Counted from the first letter of the stretch, positions 8,222 through 17,407 are shown. The stretch is DNA of 64,000 nt from Geobacter sp. SVR (GCF_016865365.1 NZ_AP024469.1:666001-730000), one strand, 5' to 3'. Numbers and translations are program-made. The notes: generated from the letters alone by a model not told the origin.

Positions 8222-8544
8222 GCAACCGTGACTTTTTCATCCTGGTGCTGGCCATGGGTATGGTCACCTACCTGCCGCGCATGCTGCCGCTGGCAATCCT
8301 CTCTCGCCAGAAGCTTCCGGCCTGGTTGGCTGAATGGCTCGAGCTGATTCCCCCGGCCATTCTCAGCGCTCTTCTGGCTCCGACGCTCTTCGCCCACGCA
8401 GCCCCCCGTTCACAGGCATTCGGCAAGATCGAGCTGCTGGCTGCTCTGCCGACCCTGCTCTGTGCTCTGAAGACCCGCTCCCTTGCCGGAACCGTCCTGG
8501 TTGGCATGCTCTCTTACTGGGGACTGACGCTGGCCATGGCTTGA
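8218..8544 (+). CDS. azlD: AzlD-family branched-chain amino acid exporter, small subunit
   Basis: The 108-residue protein with about four hydrophobic helices is the usual partner of AzlC. The N-terminal MVTYLPRMLPLAIL and IPPAILSALLAP segments are characteristic of the family. Translation starts at a GTG that overlaps the azlC stop codon, the normal arrangement for this pair. A strong bidirectional terminator follows at 8626. Confidence 0.88.
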   Translation: MSNRDFFILVLAMGMVTYLPRMLPLAILSRQKLPAWLAEWLELIPPAILSALLAPTLFAHAAPRSQAFGKIELLAALPTLLCALKTRSLAGTVLVGMLSYWGLTLAMA

Positions 8545-8625
8545 GCAGGATGACAGGAAGGATGGCGTGGCCGCCTGAATTTCGCATTCGCTGAGCATTG
8601 CGGGGCGAGTGGAAAAGGCGAAGAA

Positions 8626-8660
8626 AAACGGGACCTGCATGACTGCGGGTCCCGTTTGTA
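8626..8660. terminator. Bidirectional terminator between azlD and the LysM gene
   Basis: A perfect ten-base-pair stem (AAACGGGACC with GGTCCCGTTT) surrounds an 12-base loop. It has an A-run on one side and a T-run on the other, so it can serve both converging transcripts. Confidence 0.8.
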
Positions 8661-8712
8661 TTTTGGGGTGAAAATATTGAACTGGAAAGCAACCTGCCGT
8701 GGCGTGATTGCT

Positions 8713-9354
8713 CTATCTGGACTGTTTCAGGTAGCACTCGGCCTTGTAGAGGCTGGCGTCGGCAGCCAGGGGGGAGGAGGGATTCCCGGCCAGGAAGCGG
8801 TCGAACAATTCCAGCGCGGCGCGGCAGTCATCTTGGCGATAGGCCGTCATGGCACGTTCGTACAGTTTCGCTCCGGCCGCTTCGGCGGTAGCCGCTTTCG
8901 GCTGCGGTGCGGTACCAGCCTTTCTGTGCGCCTGGCGGTGCTTGTGCTTCGTTTTCTTTGACGGCCGTGTCTTGCCGACCGCAGGGACGGTCGGTCCGGC
9001 GGCCTCCGGAGCGGGTTGCACAGCTTCCCTCTTCGGTTCGGAAGGGCGACCCGGGGACACAGGTACTCTCAGGGTATCGCCGGCGTAAATCAGGTCGGGA
9101 TTGTCAATCCGGTTGAACAGAAGAATCTGGGGATAGTAGGAGGCCCGCCCGCTGAACCTCTTCGATATCTTGGCAAGCGTATCCCCCCTGTGCACCGGTA
9201 CCTCGCGAACCAGCACGCCCTCTCCCTGCTGCGGAGCACTCTCCTCGGTGTTTACCGCCTTCGGGGTATAGAGGTAGTGTTGCTGAGCCTGAACGTGCGC
9301 GGCCAGGCCGAGAAGCAGCAGGGCCGCCGCAACGCCGCATGCGGGTCGGGTCAT
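8713..9354 (-). CDS. Secreted LysM and TPR-like protein
   Basis: The 213-residue product has a signal peptide (hydrophobic core AALLLLGLAAHVQA), then a LysM domain around residues 52-100 (VHRGDTLAKISKRFSG, PQILLFNRIDNPDLIYAGDTLRVP split across its two helices) that should bind peptidoglycan. A basic Lys/Pro/Ala-rich linker leads to a C-terminal helical pair, YERAMTAYRQDDCRAALELF and ADASLYKAECYLK, that resembles a tetratricopeptide/YbgF-type repeat. It starts four bases after the stop of the long coiled-coil gene, so the two are co-transcribed and probably act together at the cell wall. No enzymatic motif is visible. Confidence 0.78.
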   Translation of the reverse strand: MTRPACGVAAALLLLGLAAHVQAQQHYLYTPKAVNTEESAPQQGEGVLVREVPVHRGDTLAKISKRFSGRASYYPQILLFNRIDNPDLIYAGDTLRVPVSPGRPSEPKREAVQPAPEAAGPTVPAVGKTRPSKKTKHKHRQAHRKAGTAPQPKAATAEAAGAKLYERAMTAYRQDDCRAALELFDRFLAGNPSSPLAADASLYKAECYLKQSR

Positions 9355-9358
9355 ATGG

Positions 9359-12079
9359 TCAGTACCTGTTTCCTAATTGATCTTCGTACGAGAGGACGTT
9401 GGTCACCTGGATATTGGTGCCCACGCTGGTGCCGGGTTTGACGCGGAAGGAAACCTTGATGTTCCGTCGTTCACCCGCGCCGAGCTCCTTGAACTTCCAG
9501 ATCACATCGCCGTTGCCGGCTGCGCTGTTGCCCGGCTCGGCCGCGACAAGTTCCAGCTCCCGGGGCCAGGCGCTCTGCAGCTCGACGGTCCGTGCGAGGT
9601 TGGAGCCGTTGTTCGTTACGGCAAGGTCAAAAGAGGTTATTTCACCCGGCTTGAGCCTGCCGTCGCGGTTTGACAGGGCCAGTTGCAGCACCGGCCGCGA
9701 GTAGATCACGCCGGTTACGCTCGAAGCGGAACGCAGCTCGTCTCCTTCGGATTTGAAGGCCACCTGGACGCTTCCCTCGGTGCGGTCGGCGGTTGTGTTG
9801 GCGGTCTTGATTTCCATCACGACGCTGGCCTCTTCCTTGGGTTCGAGCGGACCGATCTCGCTGATGACGGGCTCGTTGGCCTGCCTGATGCCGTCGCGGT
9901 TGAGGTCGTGGTAGATGAGCCCCTCCGGGACGCCTTTAACGACCGAGGAGATGCGGAACTTCTCGCGCACATTGCCGGTGTTGGTCACGGTCAGCGGCAT
10001 GGTAACGGTCTGGCCGGGGATGACGACGATCTTGTCCGAGCCGGAACGTACCTTGACGCCGTGGATCGCTCCGACTTTGGCCAGATTCGAAACAAAGGCG
10101 GCGCTGGTTTTCAGCGGGTTGTTGATCAAGTCGGCATGGCAGAGCAGGTCCTGGCCTGCCAGGGAATCATCCTTGAGCCGGAAGGCGATCGTGAATTCCC
10201 TGTTTTCCCCCGAATTCAGCTGCAGCGAATCCAGAGTAAGAGCAGCCTTGGATTCGAGTCTGAATCCGGCAGCGGCAAAATCGACCGGCTCCAGTTGCGG
10301 TGGAAAATCCAGATGCAGGGAAACGTTGCGGGCAGCGGTTGAGCCGACGTTAAGCGCAGCCAGGCGATAGGTGATCCGCTCTCCGGGCAGCGGCTGGCTC
10401 CTGTCGGCCTTGAGCACCGCCCTCAGGAGCGGCGCTGCCGCGGTCAGGGCGACTTCACGGGATTGGGTCGCTTCACGCATCAGTGACGATACGGCCTTGA
10501 TCGGATGGGTAATGCGCAGGCCATCGATGCTGGTGGCGGGAATGATCAGGCTGACCAGCCCCTTGAAGGTTTCACCGGGGGCCAGACTGGGAGTTTGGGG
10601 TATGGCCTGTTCAGGTGCGGCGGATGAGGCGAAAAACACTGCGAACTCGGCCGGGAACCCCGATTCGAAGATGAAACTGTCGTTACCGTTGCCGCGGTTG
10701 ATGATTTCAAACGGCACCGTGACGCGGCGGGCAACCTCGAAAGCCTGCGGAGCGGCCAGCAACTTGAATTCGAATCCGGCGAACTGGGTCACTTCCAACC
10801 TGAGTACCTGGGCATTTTCGGTCTGTTTGACCGGCTTGGGCTCGGCAACTGCCTTGGGGGGCAGGGCAACTGCAATGCCCAGCTCCTTCAGCTTGTTGGC
10901 GGCAACGGTCGCCGCGTTGCTGGCCGGATACTTTTCGATGATGGATTTGTACTGTTCGATCGCTTTTTCGCGCAGGGCTGCCTTTTCCCGGCGTGCGCGC
11001 TCCTCATCCTCGCGCTGCTTGGCCAGGCGCTGTTCCTCGGCTTTCCGCTGTTGCTCCTTCCGCTTTGCCTCGGCCTTCCGCTGTTGCGCGAGCCGTTCCT
11101 CTTCGGCCTTGCGCTGTTGCGCCTGTCGCTCCGCTTCTACCTTGGCAGCGGCTATGCGTTCCTGTTCCTTCCTTGCAGCGGCGACCCTGGCAGCCTCGGC
11201 CTCGCTGGCGGCTTTTTCCGCGGCCAGTCTTTCCTGCTCGTGTTTGGCAGCGGCACGCCGCGCAGCCTCGGCAGCGCGCGCTTCTTCGGCCTTGCGAGCG
11301 GCTTCGTACTCCCGTTTCGCGTTGGCCTGGGCCAGACGTTGCTGCTCCTCGGCAAGCTTGCGCTCTTCCTCGGCTTTCAGGGCGGCCTGTCGTTCCTGCT
11401 CGGCCTTTTCTGCAGCGAGTTTCTCCTGGGCCGCCTTTTCCCGGCGCTGCTGCTCGACCAGTTCGGCGGCCTTGCGATCTTCCTGTGCCTTCAGGGCCTG
11501 TCGTTCCTGTTCGGCTTTTTCGGCGGCGAGCTTTTCCTGGGCTGCCTTTTCCTGGCGCTGCTGCTCAGCCAACTCGGCAGCTTTGTGCTGCTCCTCGGCC
11601 TTGGCCGCGGAGATCCGCTCCTGTTCGGCGGCCAGTCGGTCTTTTTCAGCCTGTTCGGCTTCTGCCGGTTTTGCCGGCTTGGCAACGGCGGAAAGCTTCT
11701 CGCCGCGTTCATAGCGTGCAGTCAGGTTGAGCAATTCGTCTTCGGCGGTGTTTTTGAGGGGATTTCCGGGGTATTCGGCATTGAACTGCGCCATGAAGCG
11801 GACGGCGTCCTGCTGGTTACCGTTTTTGAAGTATGCACGGGACAACCAGAAAAGAGTCATGTCGCGCAGGGGAGTTCCGGGGTACTTCTGCAGCACCTCG
11901 TTCATTTTCCGGATGGCAGCGGGATAGTCCTTCTGTTGATAGGCATTGAAGCCTGCAATGAAAGCCTGGGAATCTTCGGTTTCCTGGCAGAAGGCCAGCG
12001 GAGCCAGAAGCGATGAGATGAGTGCCAGTGCGACAAAAAGCCGGATCGGGGTGAGGCGGCATAATTTCAATGTTATCAC
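9359..12079 (-). CDS. Large periplasmic protein: TPR, Ala/Glu/Lys coiled coil and CARDB/DUF11-like beta domains
   Basis: About 906 residues. A signal peptide (LFVALALISSLLAPLAF) precedes TPR-like repeats (FIAGFNAYQQKDYPAAIRKM; LFWLSRAYFKNGNQQDAVRF) to about residue 115. A 240-residue highly charged coiled coil rich in Ala, Glu, Lys and Gln, like that of TolA, follows and ends with another TPR-like helix pair (AIEQYKSIIEKYPASNAA). The C-terminal half is beta-rich with several CARDB/DUF11-type domains, and one loop, DLNRDGIRQANE, looks like a calcium-binding DxNxDG loop. I choose the GTG at 12079 (AGAGG nine bases upstream, good signal peptide) over the GTG at 12121. It shares an operon with the LysM protein. 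Probably an envelope scaffold; no family name can be given. Confidence 0.72.
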   Translation of the reverse strand: MITLKLCRLTPIRLFVALALISSLLAPLAFCQETEDSQAFIAGFNAYQQKDYPAAIRKMNEVLQKYPGTPLRDMTLFWLSRAYFKNGNQQDAVRFMAQFNAEYPGNPLKNTAEDELLNLTARYERGEKLSAVAKPAKPAEAEQAEKDRLAAEQERISAAKAEEQHKAAELAEQQRQEKAAQEKLAAEKAEQERQALKAQEDRKAAELVEQQRREKAAQEKLAAEKAEQERQAALKAEEERKLAEEQQRLAQANAKREYEAARKAEEARAAEAARRAAAKHEQERLAAEKAASEAEAARVAAARKEQERIAAAKVEAERQAQQRKAEEERLAQQRKAEAKRKEQQRKAEEQRLAKQREDEERARREKAALREKAIEQYKSIIEKYPASNAATVAANKLKELGIAVALPPKAVAEPKPVKQTENAQVLRLEVTQFAGFEFKLLAAPQAFEVARRVTVPFEIINRGNGNDSFIFESGFPAEFAVFFASSAAPEQAIPQTPSLAPGETFKGLVSLIIPATSIDGLRITHPIKAVSSLMREATQSREVALTAAAPLLRAVLKADRSQPLPGERITYRLAALNVGSTAARNVSLHLDFPPQLEPVDFAAAGFRLESKAALTLDSLQLNSGENREFTIAFRLKDDSLAGQDLLCHADLINNPLKTSAAFVSNLAKVGAIHGVKVRSGSDKIVVIPGQTVTMPLTVTNTGNVREKFRISSVVKGVPEGLIYHDLNRDGIRQANEPVISEIGPLEPKEEASVVMEIKTANTTADRTEGSVQVAFKSEGDELRSASSVTGVIYSRPVLQLALSNRDGRLKPGEITSFDLAVTNNGSNLARTVELQSAWPRELELVAAEPGNSAAGNGDVIWKFKELGAGERRNIKVSFRVKPGTSVGTNIQVTNVLSYEDQLGNRY
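11376..11597 (-). repeat. 111-bp tandem duplication inside the coiled-coil coding region
   Basis: Two adjacent copies of about 111 bases (37 codons; the second lacks one codon) encode nearly the same stretch, with the core EKAAQEKLAAEKAEQERQA in both. Matching landmarks CCTGTCGTTCCTG occur at 11386 and 11497. The unit keeps the heptad phase of the coiled coil approximately intact, and indicates that the coiled coil has grown by duplication. Confidence 0.8.
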
Positions 12080-12197
12080 GACGGTGAACCTCTTCTTGGC
12101 CGGCACTGAAAAAAGGCGCACGGAGATCGGCTAATGGTAGGATAAAATGCCTCCTAAATAGCACCTCTCCGTGCCCATGTCAACGAAAGAAAAGGTC

Positions 12198-12237
12198 CCC
12201 AAAAGCACGTCCGGTGCTTCTCCGGACTGCTTTTGGG
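12198..12237 (-). terminator. Terminator downstream of amt
   Basis: A long hairpin (CCCAAAAGCA-GTCCGG paired with CCGGAC-TGCTTTTGGG, one bulged base) is followed on the minus strand by CCTTTTCTTT. It lies 12 bases after the amt stop and separates it from the coiled-coil gene. Confidence 0.75.
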
Positions 12238-12249
12238 AGGAGGGGGTTC

Positions 12250-13470
12250 TCAGCGGACGTGATCCTCGGGGTAGGCCCCGATGCAGTGGATGGAAAGGTC
12301 GGCCCCGGCATGCTCATCTTCCTGGCTTAACCTGATGCCGCATGTTCTGGAAAGTACGCCGTAGACGATGAAGCCGCTCAGCAGGGCGAAGACGATGGCC
12401 GAAACGCTTCCTGCCAGCTGGGAGATGAAACTTACGCCACCCATGCCACCCAAGGCCTTCTGGCCGAAAATGCCGGCCGCAATCCCTCCCCACGAACCGA
12501 TTACGCCATGCAGCGGCCAGACTCCCAGAACGTCGTCGATCCTGAGTTTTTCCTGCTCGTAATGGAAGCCGTAAACGAAGATGATCGATGCGATGCAGCC
12601 GATTACAAAAGCCGCCAGGGGATGCACGATGTCACTGCCGGCACAGATGGCGATCAGGCCGGCCAGTGCGCCGTTGTGGATGAAGCCCGGATCGTTTTTG
12701 CCGGCAACCAATGCGGCCAGTACACCGCCAACCATGGCCATCAGGGAATTGACTGCAACCAAGCCGGAGATCTTCTCAAGATTGCCGGCGCTCATCACGT
12801 TGAAGCCGAACCAGCCCACGGCCAGAATCCAGGAACCGAGTGCCAGAAATGGGATGTTGCTGATCGGGATCGGATGCGACTTGCTGCGGACATAGCGCCC
12901 CATGCGCGGCCCGAGGATCAGGACAGCGGGGAGCGCAATCCAGCCGCCGATGGAGTGTACGACTACCGAACCGGCATAGTCATGAAACTCCGCCCCGCCG
13001 ATACGTTTGAAAAATTCCTGCAGCAAAGAGGAGTTCTGGCCCCAGATCAGCGATTCGAACAGGGGATAGGAGAGGCCGGCAAAGATCGCCCCGGCGATGA
13101 CCTGCGGCCAGAACTTGGCGCGCTCGGCAATGCCGCCGGAAATGATGGCCGGAATGCAGGCCGCGAAGCACAGCAGGAAGAAATAATGCACAAGATCGTA
13201 ACCCTGGGTCTTGCCGAGCAGTTCTTCGGCAGGTTTCAGGAAGGATATGCCATAAGCGATGGGAAAGCCGATCACGAAATAGGCCACGGTCGATACGGAC
13301 CAATCGGTGAGGATCTTGACAAAGGCATTGACCTGGTTTTTCTTGCGAACCGTCCCTACCTCGAGAAAGGCGAAGCCGGCATGCATTGCGAAAACCATTA
13401 CCGCCCCGAGCATCAGAAAAAGGACATCGGCGCTACTCTTCAGGCCAGTCATCGTTGACATGGTCTCCAT
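12250..13470 (-). CDS. amt: Ammonium transporter Amt
   Basis: The 406-residue protein is an inner-membrane ammonium channel with about eleven helices. Family hallmarks include FAMHAGFAFLEVGTVRKKN, the first pore histidine in AGSVVVHSIGGW, the phenylalanine and tryptophan gate segment GWFGFNVMS, and the second pore histidine in WPLHGVIGSWGG. I start at the Met at 13470 (METMSTM) with a GGGGG-type site eight bases upstream; the frame stays open to 13518. No glnK gene is adjacent, which is unusual. A near-consensus sigma-54 promoter at 13530-13545 indicates nitrogen-limitation control. Confidence 0.95.
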   Translation of the reverse strand: METMSTMTGLKSSADVLFLMLGAVMVFAMHAGFAFLEVGTVRKKNQVNAFVKILTDWSVSTVAYFVIGFPIAYGISFLKPAEELLGKTQGYDLVHYFFLLCFAACIPAIISGGIAERAKFWPQVIAGAIFAGLSYPLFESLIWGQNSSLLQEFFKRIGGAEFHDYAGSVVVHSIGGWIALPAVLILGPRMGRYVRSKSHPIPISNIPFLALGSWILAVGWFGFNVMSAGNLEKISGLVAVNSLMAMVGGVLAALVAGKNDPGFIHNGALAGLIAICAGSDIVHPLAAFVIGCIASIIFVYGFHYEQEKLRIDDVLGVWPLHGVIGSWGGIAAGIFGQKALGGMGGVSFISQLAGSVSAIVFALLSGFIVYGVLSRTCGIRLSQEDEHAGADLSIHCIGAYPEDHVR

Positions 13471-13529
13471 ACACACTACCCCCGTTGGTATCGGTGAATT
13501 GTGCCCTCCTTTGGGCAAAGGTCTGTTTT

Positions 13530-13545
13530 AGCAAGAATTCTGCCA
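13530..13545 (-). promoter_or_regulatory. Sigma-54 (-24/-12) promoter for amt
   Basis: On the minus strand the sequence reads TGGCAGAATTCTTGCT, matching the RpoN consensus TGGCACG-N4-TTGCW at all but two less conserved positions; GG and GC are correctly spaced. Transcription would begin near 13518, about 48 bases before the amt start. Activation by an NtrC-like protein is expected from knowledge of amt genes; I see no strong NtrC palindrome. Confidence 0.8.
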
Positions 13546-13664
13546 GATCGGGGTGCGATGGCGCAAAGGGTTGTAATGAGAGCAGGATTGTATGCAACGC
13601 ACTAGTAACGGCTGCCCCAAATTTGTGCTGACGCCCAAAAAAGAGGCATTGTGACGCAACGGGC

Positions 13665-13693
13665 TTTTCATTCCGTTATCAAACGGCTAGAAT
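13665..13693 (+). promoter_or_regulatory. Sigma-70 promoter for uvrC
   Basis: TTTTCA, a 17-base spacer and TAGAAT. The predicted start of transcription, near 13700, almost coincides with the uvrC ATG at 13702, which has no ribosome binding site upstream. Confidence 0.55.
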
Positions 13694-13701
13694 ACAGCCC
13701 C

Positions 13702-15534
13702 ATGGGTGTAGAGGATAAAATACGACAGCTGCCGAACTCCCCGGGCGTGTACCTGATGCGCGACGCCGCAGGGGAAATCATCTATGTCGGCAAGGCGCGC
13801 AGTCTGCGCCAGCGCGTGCGCGCCTACTTCAGCGCCACCGGAGATTCCCGGTACCACATCAAATTCCTGGTTGCCCGGATCGCCGACATCGAGGTCATGC
13901 TGACCGATACCGAAAAGGAGGCGCTGCTGCTGGAGAATACCCTCATCAAGCAGCACCATCCTCGCTACAATCTCAGCCTGAAAGATGACAAGACCTACTT
14001 TTCCCTCCGCCTCGATCCCAACGAGGAGTTTCCCCGCTTCGGCATCGTGCGCAAGGTCCCCCGCGACGGCGCGCGCTATTTTGGACCCTATGCCTCCGCA
14101 TCCGCGGCCCGCGAAGTGTTGCGCCAGCTCCAGCGCATGTTCCCCCTGCGCCACTATCCGCTGGCCCGCTGCATGGCCCGTAAGCGCCCCTGCCTTTATT
14201 ACCAGATCGGACAGTGCAGCGCCCCCTGCAGCGGCCTGATATCGGCCGCGGAATACGGATTGCTTGTGGAGGGGGCCATACTGTTCCTGGAGGGGAGGAA
14301 CCGGCAGCTGGTGGCGGAGTTCCGTCGCCGCATGCAGGAGGCCTCTCAGGAACTGCGATTTGAGGAGGCAGCCCGCTGGCGGAACCTGCTGCGGTCGATC
14401 GAGGTGACTGTGGAGAAGCAAAAGATGGTCACCCGCGGCGGAGACACCGATGCCGTCGGTTTTTACCGCGATGGCTCCCGCCTGGAACTGGCGCTGCTGT
14501 TTATCCGCGGCGGCGTGCTGACGGGAAGCCGCCTTTTCAGTCTGAGCTGGGAGTTGGAAGACGCCGAGGGGATCGCCGCCTTTCTGACCCAGTATTACGG
14601 CGAGGATGCCTTCATACCGGAGGATATTCTGCTGCCGCTCGATATCGAAGAGGGAGCGGCATTGGCTGAGCTTTTGGCCGAGAGGAAGGGCAGAAAGGTC
14701 ACCATAGTGCGCCCCTCGCGGGGGTTGAAGCGAGAACTGGTGGAGTTGGCAGGTAAAAATGCGGCTGCTGCGCTGCGGGAGCGGGACGACCGGCACGCCT
14801 CGTCTCAGGCGGTACTGGAGGTCTTGCGGCAGCGCCTGCATCTGTCGCGCTTGCCGGCGCGGATCGAATGTTACGACATCTCGACCATCCAGGGACGCTT
14901 TTCCGTGGGGAGCGGAGTCGTGTTCAGCGACGGTCGGCCGGACAAGGCGCGCTACCGCCGTTACCGGATACGCGACGTGGTTGGTCAGGACGATTTCGCC
15001 ATGCTGGCCGAGGTCTTCTCGCGCCGCTTCAGCAGCGAAAAGGTGGAGCAGGAAGGCTTGCCCGATCTGGTGGTGGTGGATGGGGGCATCGGCCAGTTGA
15101 ATGCAGCCGGTGAAATTATCAGTGGACTGGGGCTGAAGGGGCGATTCGATCTGGTTTCGCTGGCTAAGAGCCGCGTGAGCGGGAACAGCGCATCTGAGGT
15201 GATCGAGAAGAGCGACGAGCGGGTTTTCCTGCCGGGGCGCAAAAACCCGGTGGTGCTGCGGCAGAACTCGGCCCCGCTCTTGTTGCTGGCCGCTATCCGC
15301 AATGAAGCGCATCGATTTGCGATCGAATACCACCGGAAGTTGAGGGGAAAAAACGGCATGGCCTCTGCTGTCGAGCAACTGCCCGGTATCGGTCCAAAAC
15401 GGCGCACGGCTCTGCTGCGGCATTTCGGCAGCCTGCAGCAGCTCAAGCAGGCGAGTGTGGAGGAGATCGCCGCGGTGGAGGGAATGAATCGGGCAACGGC
15501 GGCGAAACTTTATGTGGCGCTGCATGGAGATTAG
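13702..15534 (+). CDS. uvrC: UvrABC excinuclease subunit C
   Basis: The 610-residue protein makes both incisions around DNA lesions in nucleotide excision repair, with UvrB. Domains in order: GIY-YIG nuclease ([20 protein letters not shown], near residues 12-95), a cysteine-bearing region ([15 protein letters not shown] split by RP), UVR motif ([20 protein letters not shown]), the UvrC RNase H-like nuclease ([26 protein letters not shown]) and C-terminal helix-hairpin-helix repeats ([18 protein letters not shown]). I choose the ATG at 13702, matching the family start; the frame is open back to 13651. No ribosome binding site is visible, in line with a leaderless message. Confidence 0.97.
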   Translation: MGVEDKIRQLPNSPGVYLMRDAAGEIIYVGKARSLRQRVRAYFSATGDSRYHIKFLVARIADIEVMLTDTEKEALLLENTLIKQHHPRYNLSLKDDKTYFSLRLDPNEEFPRFGIVRKVPRDGARYFGPYASASAAREVLRQLQRMFPLRHYPLARCMARKRPCLYYQIGQCSAPCSGLISAAEYGLLVEGAILFLEGRNRQLVAEFRRRMQEASQELRFEEAARWRNLLRSIEVTVEKQKMVTRGGDTDAVGFYRDGSRLELALLFIRGGVLTGSRLFSLSWELEDAEGIAAFLTQYYGEDAFIPEDILLPLDIEEGAALAELLAERKGRKVTIVRPSRGLKRELVELAGKNAAAALRERDDRHASSQAVLEVLRQRLHLSRLPARIECYDISTIQGRFSVGSGVVFSDGRPDKARYRRYRIRDVVGQDDFAMLAEVFSRRFSSEKVEQEGLPDLVVVDGGIGQLNAAGEIISGLGLKGRFDLVSLAKSRVSGNSASEVIEKSDERVFLPGRKNPVVLRQNSAPLLLLAAIRNEAHRFAIEYHRKLRGKNGMASAVEQLPGIGPKRRTALLRHFGSLQQLKQASVEEIAAVEGMNRATAAKLYVALHGD

Positions 15535-15835
15535 GAAACACGAACGGACTATCAGCCCAATCGGCTCAGAGGACTTTGTCCAAAGTTTATAAATTGCTCT
15601 TTGAAAGCACGGTAAGCCAGGGCCTAAAGGAAGTCGGGGTTAAGCAACGGCTTGACTAATCATCTAGGACCGCCCCCTTTTATGTTCGAGGCCGGCGGCT
15701 GTAGCCTCGTAAGCTGATCCCGGAGAGGCACTAACTCTGCAATTTTACTGGCACACATCGTTTCCCAGTAACTTTTGTACTCAACCGGCCGTCCTAATGT
15801 GTGTCAGTTTAATTCACATCAGGGGGGGCAACGAA
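15535..15835 (+). promoter_or_regulatory. AT-richer intergenic leader of the delta-60 lipoprotein gene
   Basis: A 301-base stretch contains a perfect 14-base palindrome ACTTTG-TC-CAAAGT at 15573-15586, directly followed by TTTATAAATT, and several potential stems (GAGGC...GCCTC at 15688-15708; AAGC-AAC-GGCTT at 15642-15653). I searched it by eye for cyclic di-GMP (GEMM), cobalamin and other known riboswitch cores and saw no convincing match. It could be a structured 5' leader. No gene is apparent in it. Confidence 0.35.
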
Positions 15836-17407
15836 ATGATTACCCGGATCTTGAGAAACTTTCCAGGGATAGTGATGGTTGTGTGTACTCTGGTATTCTC
15901 CGGTTGCAGCCCCTACGATGGTGATTACAGCGGCGGTTATGGTGGCGGTGGTTATGGCGGCAGCGAGTACTATAGCGTCGATACTATCCAAGTAACCCCT
16001 GCTGCCCTTAACCTCCTTGTCGGCGATACCCAGTCTCTCACCGCCACCGCGACCTGTGACGACTACTCGCAAGAGGACCTGAGTTGGGAGGTAACATGGC
16101 ATTCGAGCGATACTTCAGTTGCCACTGTCTCTCCCTATGGAGAAGTAACGGCTGTTTCCGCCGGGACTGCAGAGATCACCGCCAAATATGACAATCTCTA
16201 CTCCTATATCTACTCAACGCCTATAACCGTCACAGTGATAGCTGCGCCCACTTCACTCGTGGACAGTACCTTTGGAGATAACGGATTAGCTGTGTATGAT
16301 GCAGTCCCGGATACTGTCGAGCGGATACAGTCCGTGAAAGTGGTCCAACAGGACAAAACCCTGGGACTCGGAATCGCCGGATCACGAACATATATCCTCG
16401 TGCAGTTGTTGAATAACGGCTCACTGGACACAGGTTTCGGCGCCGGAGGAGTGGTTACTTCGACCACATCCGGCCTGAACCTGATAGACGCGAATGCAAT
16501 GGATGTCATGCCGGATGGTAAGATTGTTGTGGCCGGAACGAACAGTTCGGCACATCTGGCTCTGATCAGACTGAATGCCGACGGGTCTCCGGACACCAGT
16601 TATGGTGCAGGGGGTATGGCTTCAACACCTATAACCGGTTTTTCGGTCTCCCGGGTCATGTATGATGCGACCAATGGGCTCTATTATGTACTGGGCGCAT
16701 CGTCCATTGTGAGGCTGACTGCTGCAGGCACCGTTGATGCGATATACGGCACAAACGGGATTGTTGCCCTGCCGCCATCGTCGGTTTCTTCCATAAGCTC
16801 AGGTATTCTTCAAGCAGACGGCAAATTGATCATTGCCGGCCTTGACAATGCGAATCGTATGGCGGTCGCCCGATTCACTATGGCAGGCAAACCGGACTCC
16901 TCTTTTGGGACCGGCGGAGAAGCTTCTGTCACAATATATACGGGTTACAGCAATCTTGCCACGACAGATGTTGCGATAGCACCGAACGGGGACATATTCA
17001 TTTCCGGCACTGCGACCTTAAGAGGAGAAAAATACTCGAATGCTATCGTTGCCGGATTCAATTCTCGGGGCGCAGAACTATATTCTTTTGGGACGGTGCG
17101 GTTCCTATCCTATGACTTTACATCCCCCAGCGTCGGCAGATGCATTGTCGTCCAGGCCGACGGCAAGATAATCGTAGCCGGAGATTATGCTGGCAACTCA
17201 AAAGGTGGCTTTATACGACTGAATCCTGAGGGCACCTTAGATAGTGGATTCGGGTCAAGAGGCAAAATCAGCATTCCATCGGTCAGGATTAATGCACTAA
17301 CCATCCGTCAGGACGGCAAGATTGTCGCCGGGGGCACACAGGTGGATCAAAATTCGAATGCGATGCATCTGGCATTCATTCGGATCACCAATGATTCTCC
17401 CCAATAA
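15836..17407 (+). CDS. Lipoprotein with Big_2 domain and delta-60 repeats
   Basis: The 523-residue product has a lipoprotein signal (lipobox LVFSGC), a Gly/Tyr-rich linker, a bacterial Ig-like (Big_2) domain at about residues 50-140 with the typical DTSVATVSPYGEVTAVSAGT pattern, then several copies of the delta-60 repeat (TIGR02608). These repeats have signatures such as GSLDTGFGAGGV, DGKIVVAGT and LNADGSPDTSYGAGGM, and probably fold as a beta propeller. It should be anchored to the outer membrane, possibly surface exposed; the ligand is unknown. I start at the ATG at 15836 behind AGGGGGGG. Codon use is less GC-rich than in the neighbours, which suggests horizontal transfer. Confidence 0.85.
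   Translation: MITRILRNFPGIVMVVCTLVFSGCSPYDGDYSGGYGGGGYGGSEYYSVDTIQVTPAALNLLVGDTQSLTATATCDDYSQEDLSWEVTWHSSDTSVATVSPYGEVTAVSAGTAEITAKYDNLYSYIYSTPITVTVIAAPTSLVDSTFGDNGLAVYDAVPDTVERIQSVKVVQQDKTLGLGIAGSRTYILVQLLNNGSLDTGFGAGGVVTSTTSGLNLIDANAMDVMPDGKIVVAGTNSSAHLALIRLNADGSPDTSYGAGGMASTPITGFSVSRVMYDATNGLYYVLGASSIVRLTAAGTVDAIYGTNGIVALPPSSVSSISSGILQADGKLIIAGLDNANRMAVARFTMAGKPDSSFGTGGEASVTIYTGYSNLATTDVAIAPNGDIFISGTATLRGEKYSNAIVAGFNSRGAELYSFGTVRFLSYDFTSPSVGRCIVVQADGKIIVAGDYAGNSKGGFIRLNPEGTLDSGFGSRGKISIPSVRINALTIRQDGKIVAGGTQVDQNSNAMHLAFIRITNDSPQ

Noticed and set aside
11041..11700. A repeat array resembling a CRISPR or minisatellite
   Set aside because: The periodicity follows codons of a heptad coiled coil within an open frame; there are no constant repeats with unique spacers.
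10371..11714. A 447-codon plus-strand open frame rich in Ser, Ala, Arg and Cys
   Set aside because: It is the antisense of the coiled-coil coding region; repetitive GCx/CTx codons keep the opposite strand open. No ribosome binding site or family pattern.
13687..15525. A 612-codon minus-strand open frame
   Set aside because: Exact antisense of uvrC, whose domains are unmistakable.
15600..15720. A possible cyclic di-GMP (GEMM) riboswitch before the delta-60 lipoprotein gene
   Set aside because: Partial resemblance (GGCCTAAAGG, CGGGGTTAAG) but the conserved GGCAAACC and GACGCAAAGCC blocks are absent in order. Kept only as an unassigned leader.
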